Assembly: GCF_025024155.1 (NCBI RefSeq)
Contig: NW_026251742.1
Span: 186,001 to 250,000 of the forward strand
Direction: 5' to 3'
Source of the DNA: Gamsiella multidivaricata
Taxonomy: Eukaryota; Mortierellomycota; Mortierellomycetes; Mortierellales; Mortierellaceae
DNA length: 64,000 nt
Shown here: one piece after another, positions 59,581 through 64,000 of the stretch
Layout of the letters: the number at the start of each line of letters is the position of its first letter
How positions within the stretch are numbered: the first letter of the stretch is position 1
Notes under the pieces: generated by a model
What the model was told of the DNA's origin: nothing
The model's input: the letters and a program-made list of their open reading frames with translations, nothing else
The model's database searches: none
Program-made: the position numbers and the translations under genes

Positions 59581-60804
59581 TGTTGCCGATGGAGATGGTT
59601 TGTGAAGCGGTGTAGGTGGCGAGGAGGGAGTAGCAAGGACAGCGGATCACGAGAGACGACGTGCAAGGGAACGAGGCGTTCAGAGCTCGACGGGTAGAAA
59701 CGAGAGTCGTTGGGCGGTTGCCAGAAAAGAGAGAAGAGAGGAAGGAAGAGAGATTCTTGAAAGCAGGCAGAGGTAAACCCTTGGGATGCTTGAGATCGTC
59801 CTCCGTGATGCTGGATGTTGAAGCAGGTCCCTCCTGGCGCCTCTCCCTCTGCTCCCCTCCTCCCTTTATTTTCCTGTCGGCCGGTGTGCTCCTTGCTCCC
59901 GCTTTTCTGCAACTGCATGAATATTTTTGTTAAAAAAAAAAAAAAAAAGGGAGTTTTTGTATCCGGCGACATGACTGGGTTGGTGTTAAGATGGATTTAA
60001 GGAGACGAGAGTGAAGCCGATGGTAATGGTAAGGACAGCGACAGGAGTGTGGAGTATGGAGTGCGGGCGCGAAACACCGCGAGGGTGCAGTGAGCCCTTG
60101 GAGCACTCCTAGGACCCTTAGTGGTGTCTATCCTTAGCATGGCACATATGCATCCGTATTCACACGGGCGGCTCCATTGAAGACAGGCAGTGGGTCCTCG
60201 TAAATAGCCATTAGCCTTTGCCACCAATTTCCATCGGACTTGGCTCGTGCGTCCGTCTGTCTGCACGTGGCGCACAGGGCAGTGGAGTACTCCAGGCCAG
60301 TGTGCGAGTCTGATCGTCTGGCCCGCTCATCCCGCTCCATCCATCGAATTCATCCTGCCATCGCCATCCCAGGGTTGGTCAAGCACGCCGTTCTCGGTCC
60401 ATGCTTATGCTCGACTTCATATCAAGTCGCTTTAAATCGACCCTATCAGTGCCCAGGACGATCTGGTAGACGCACTCCGGCACACCCAGACCATTCCCAT
60501 GGCAGATACACCGCCTCATCATCGCGAACCTCCTCACCGTGACCAGCCTCTTTTTCCATTCTCTCCCTTTTTCATGTCTCTGCAAACGTATCCAGTGCGG
60601 TGTATCAGTCATAGTGTGAACCTACCGCCGCTCGGTACCGGTCCTCTGTTTTAAGCATACTGGAGACAGATATCCTCTAGTATACAAGACGCGACTTGTC
60701 CATGTATAAAGAGCCAGATCGTTTCTCACAGACTTCTGATCCCACAGACATAACACCAAGCCTACAGGCCTTTTCAGCCGCACCCATTTTATTTCGGTTA
60801 TCCT
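59581..60804. promoter_or_regulatory. upstream region of the fucosyltransferase-like gene
   Basis: Divergent region of 1.2 kb. The minus-strand gene promoter lies at its left end, with CT-rich sequence on the coding strand and an A17 run at 59931-59948. No gene is supported; the minus-strand frame at 59496-59972 is mostly low complexity. Confidence 0.45.
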
Positions 60805-61257
60805 TTGTCGTCCGCAAGAGTCGCTATTGTAACAGGATCGTTCCGAGGCATTGGTTGTACCATTGCACTCTGGCTTGCCAAGGACGATCCCGATGTAGTC
60901 ATCAACAATCAATCCAATGCGGCGAAAGCACAAGAAGTCGTTGGCGGGATCCAAGCCCTCACCAAGGATTCATCCTCTAATGACAAAACAACGCCCAGGG
61001 GGGCTATTGCAGTCCAAGGCGATGTCAGCGATATGGTCCACGGTCAGCATTTGATTGACGAGACTCTTAGGGCATTCGATTGGATCGATGTAGTTGTCTT
61101 TAATGCAGCCCGGATCAACTACAAGGTTCTCGAAGAGGTCACCCCTGAGGACTACGAAAAAGCGTTTAAGCCCAATGTGGATCCGCACCTGAAGAAGCAA
61201 GAAGGAGCGCGGGTGTACTACTCGACTAAGGGCGCAGTAGAGGAGGGAAGGAAATAA
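60805..61257 (+). pseudogene. decayed short-chain dehydrogenase/reductase
   Basis: A 150-codon frame starting at TTG (60805) where an ATG is expected. It begins SSARVAIVTGSFRGIG, the Rossmann nucleotide motif TGxxxGxG, then LAKDDPDVVINNQS, GDVSDM and WIDVVVFNAARINY (NAA in place of the family's NNAG). After EDYEKAFKPNVDPHLKK the sequence jumps to ARVYYSTKGAVEEGRK and stops. In intact members about 25-35 residues lie between the helix with PHL and the catalytic Y-x3-K, and about 90 residues follow. Here the Ser loop is missing, the Tyr-x3-Lys (YSTK) survives, and the C-terminal third is lost. I read it as a relic with a lost start codon and at least two deletions. Confidence 0.8.
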
Positions 61258-61800
61258 ATATTTTGCGACAAGGAAATAAAGGAGCAATTGGTCATTAGAG
61301 CAGCCAATCAGGATCGCACCAACTGAAAAGTCCATTGCTCCAACGCAGCACTTACGAGCGGAGCGGCCCTCTCGGCGTTGGCGGGCTAGACGGATGTATA
61401 GAATATGTAGGCTGTCCGTTCTTGACATATCATGACCAGGATAGCTGGGCAAAGGGGGGGGGGGGGGGGGAGGAGGGAAAGGCTGTGTTGTGTTTACCCT
61501 TGGTCTCTTTAGTCTCGGATGATACTTTCTCTCTTCTTTTTTTCACTTCTCTCTTTCCATCCTCTCCTCCTCCTCGTTCCCATCAACACAAGGCAGATCA
61601 CGCTCGCTGCTCTGTAGAAAAAGGATATCCATATTCCTCATTCCATCGTGTGCTATACCTCTCTCTCATCACTCATCGCACACACACACACACACACACA
61701 CCCTCTCTCTCTCTCTCCCTCCCCTCTCACACCTCTTTTACCACTCCACTTCTTCACTAATACTACTCTTAATCCTCTTTAAGCCATCCTCCACCCCGCA
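61258..61800. promoter_or_regulatory. promoter region of the MGA2/SPT23-like gene
   Basis: Contains a G run of about 15 bases at 61456-61470, a CT-rich stretch, an (AC)n run at 61680-61700 followed by (TC)n at 61703-61718, then a pyrimidine-rich leader up to the ATG at 61801. Confidence 0.55.
61679..61720. repeat. AC and TC dinucleotide microsatellites
   Basis: About eleven AC dinucleotides followed by about seven TC dinucleotides, just upstream of the MGA2-like start. Confidence 0.85.
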
Positions 61801-64000
61801 ATGCCTCCACTCTCCGCAACCAACATCCTCCAGGCCCTCGGCCAGGCTGATCTCGCCGACTTTGACGCCTCCTTCCTGCACCCACACGGGGTATGTAGCA
61901 TAAGACCCACCGACATTTTTTCTCACACACACGCTTTGTTGTGCGCTCACACCCCGCCCCCCACCCTGCCACTCGGCCCGCAGCCATTGAGGACAGGCTG
62001 CTGCTTGTCCACACGAAGCAGTTGAAGCGATTAAACCAACCGAAAGAGCAATTGAGGATAGCCGTAGATATCTTTTTTTTTTTCTTACAATGCATGGTTC
62101 CCTCCTTCCCTTTCTCACCTTCTCCGCAGGAGTCAGCCAGCAAGAAGGCCCAGCTGGCCTCGCCCGAATGGGACAACGCTCTGCTCTACTCCCTCACAGA
62201 GTCCTTGGGAAGGCAAGTCCGCGCTGCAGCAGCACACTCTAACTCTATCATGCAGTACACATTCAGACACGCCGCCCATGGTCAACAGCCTCTCCTTACC
62301 GATTTACCGATTTTCCTTTTTTCATCCTCCATACGCACTCTTAACCTTAATAGCTTTAACAAGCCCGCCACGACTCATCGATTGAACGTGAAGACCCATG
62401 TCTTCAAGAAGGAGCTTCAGGAGTACGTTCCTACCCAGATTGAGGACCGACTTCGTATCGAGACCATCATCTACGTGGAACTCTCGATAGTCGACCAGAA
62501 CAACGCTCTTGTGAATGCTTACGACTATGCTCGTCTGCCCAAGGATTTGTTCTTCTCTCAACCCGACAAGGTCATGTCGCCCGAGGAGATGGGGACTAAG
62601 CGCATAGTCGATATCTCTGCCACTCTTCAGTGTCCTTCTAATGGCTGGCAGGAGGAGAAGGAGGCCTGTTTGCGTTGTGCTCGTCGGATGTCCACCAAGC
62701 TGGATCAGACCGAGACAAGAGTAGGTGCTCCCTTTCTAGGAAAAGAAAAATGTGCGGCGTGTAGATTGGATAAGGAGGACCCGATAAACTAGTACTATCG
62801 ACTCGACTGACAATCGTCCTTTCGCTCGATCCTGTAGATCATGCACATGCTACCGGAATTACACCGCACGGACAACGGCGACGCGTTGATCAGCTTCAGA
62901 TCCGGCGTCGCCAACATCCAATTCAAGATCAACTGCTACTGCGGCCACAAGAAGGAGAAGGAGGGGTTCGTGATCCGCTTCGACTCGCAGTCGGATGTCT
63001 CCATCGCTTCCCATGTCACTCTGCCCTTGATGTTCTACCACCAGAACAAAAACCGAGTCGCCTCGCGTGCCCTCGCTGCCGCCGCGAAAGCCCAAGCCAA
63101 GTCTGGCCAGCAACAACCCGAGCAAGGGTCTGCCACACGCAACATCGTAAAGTCTGTCACATCCAAGACGAAGCGCGAGTCGAGGAGTAAACCTGGGCAT
63201 AGTCCCACAGGGAACCAGCAGCATCACATACCCTCTCCTCCGAGCTCTTTACTGGACTCTCCCATCGAATGGTCTTCAAGCCCCGAGATGGAGGACTTTA
63301 TCGACAGCTCCGACATTCCCTTCACGGTGCCTTCGCCTCCACCCCCAGACCCGCTCATATCCTTGTTCCCCGAGTCTGCCGCTCAGGAGCAGCAGCAAGC
63401 ACAGCAGCCGACTATCGCTCTGATTAGCCACATGACACCTAACAGCGGTTCCGTCCGCGGCGGTACCTTGGTCACCATCCACGGTACTGGCTTCACTGTC
63501 GGCGAGGTCATGTACGTATGCTTTGGCGAGAACATGGTTCCAATCATTCCTCAGCGCGACCACATGCTCGAGCTCATCACTCCTGCTGCGAACAAGGCCG
63601 AGACCGTGCCCGTCTTTGCCATGAACCCTGTTGAGTCGATCGTTGCCCAGGCGACCTTTACCTATGTCGACGACAACGAGAAGGAGCTCATCAAGCTTGC
63701 TCTCCAGCGCATGATGAGCATTTCTGCGCGCATGGAGGGTCCTCTGGACAATGTCCTCAGCCGCGCCAATGAATTTGCCCTCTGGAACGATCTCTTGGAG
63801 GGCGGTGTCGACAGCTCGTCAGTCTCGTCTCAGTCGTACACGAACCTCGAGAAGATGGTCCTTGAGTCCTTCAAGATCTTGGATACGCCCACCATCAAGA
63901 ACTTTGAGAGTCTCTCGATCGCCAACGCTACGGGTCATACCATGCTCCATCTCGCTGTCTGGCTTCAGCTCGAAGCCCTCGCCACAGATCTCTTGGCTCG
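61801..64000 (+). CDS. MGA2: MGA2/SPT23-type transcription regulator (5' part, runs off the window)
   Basis: Exons 61801-61890, 62130-62212, 62354-62720 and 62838 to beyond 64000 give at least 567 residues. The N-terminal block includes KPATTHRLNVKTHVFKKELQ and the Cys-containing KINCYCGHKKEKEGFVIRFD, similar to Mga2/Spt23. A Pro/Ser/Gln-rich linker precedes the IPT/TIG domain (about residue 371: ISHMTPNSGSVRGGTLVTIH), then helices (LIKLALQRMMSISARMEGP) and the start of ankyrin repeats (NATGHTMLHLAVWLQLEALA). In yeast, Mga2 and Spt23 are ER-anchored precursors released by Rsp5 and the proteasome to activate OLE1 when membranes are too saturated. The terminal membrane anchor would lie outside the window. 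Intron 2 has a GC donor. Confidence 0.9.

Noticed and set aside
61956..62129. reading through intron 1 of the MGA2-like gene as coding
   Set aside because: Pyrimidine-rich intron text with a good GTATGT donor and CGCAG acceptor; the joined exons restore the family-like sequence.

Overview
The window looks like nuclear DNA of a filamentous fungus. Most protein-coding genes are cut by many short GT-AG introns (roughly 50-150 nt, often GTATGT or GTAAGT donors). Non-coding DNA is rich in poly-T, pyrimidine tracts and microsatellites. Gene content is typically fungal: a Medusa-type developmental regulator, a RIM13/PalB calpain, LCB1, a PQ-loop vacuolar transporter, an FSH-type serine hydrolase and an MGA2/SPT23-type regulator. 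An early-diverging lineage such as Mortierellomycotina/Mucoromycota is my inference from protein style; a BLAST search would settle it. All exon borders were derived by hand from splice consensus, reading phase and family similarity.

Layout. 1-2.6 kb: the 3' exon of a gene that starts outside the window, and a broken two-exon coding relic. 2.66-4.87 kb: PUF6 (+). 5.5-5.9 kb: a small Cys-rich protein. 6.2-8.9 kb: an HSP110/SSE1 chaperone (-), divergent from an FSH hydrolase (9.4-10.7 kb, +). 12.3-14.2 kb: a two-helix membrane protein with an acidic tail and PY-like motifs. 14.5-16.3 kb: a YPQ-type PQ-loop transporter, convergent with a 700-aa low-complexity coiled-coil protein (16.7-19.1 kb, -). 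19.1-31.97 kb: almost 13 kb without a convincing gene, lying head-to-head between the coiled-coil gene and Medusa (31.97-33.95 kb, +).

35.2-54.5 kb is a compact run of plus-strand genes: LCB1 (sphingolipid synthesis), a CYC2-like mitochondrial flavoprotein reductase, eIF2B gamma, PIF1 helicase, CDS1 (CDP-diacylglycerol synthase), a frame-scrambled stretch, then RIM13 calpain. 54.5-57.4 kb is gene-poor. 57.4-59.6 kb holds an intronless O-fucosyltransferase-like type II membrane protein (-). 60.8-61.3 kb is a decayed short-chain dehydrogenase. The window ends inside an MGA2/SPT23-type gene (61.8 kb onward).

The genes are not an operon or an obvious metabolic cluster. Themes that recur are membrane lipid supply and its control (LCB1, CDS1, MGA2/SPT23), protein and translation housekeeping (PUF6, HSP110, eIF2B gamma) and environmental or developmental signalling (RIM13, Medusa). 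The most unusual feature is the long divergent intergenic region upstream of Medusa, which contains an 18-bp palindrome of nested CCAAT motifs.
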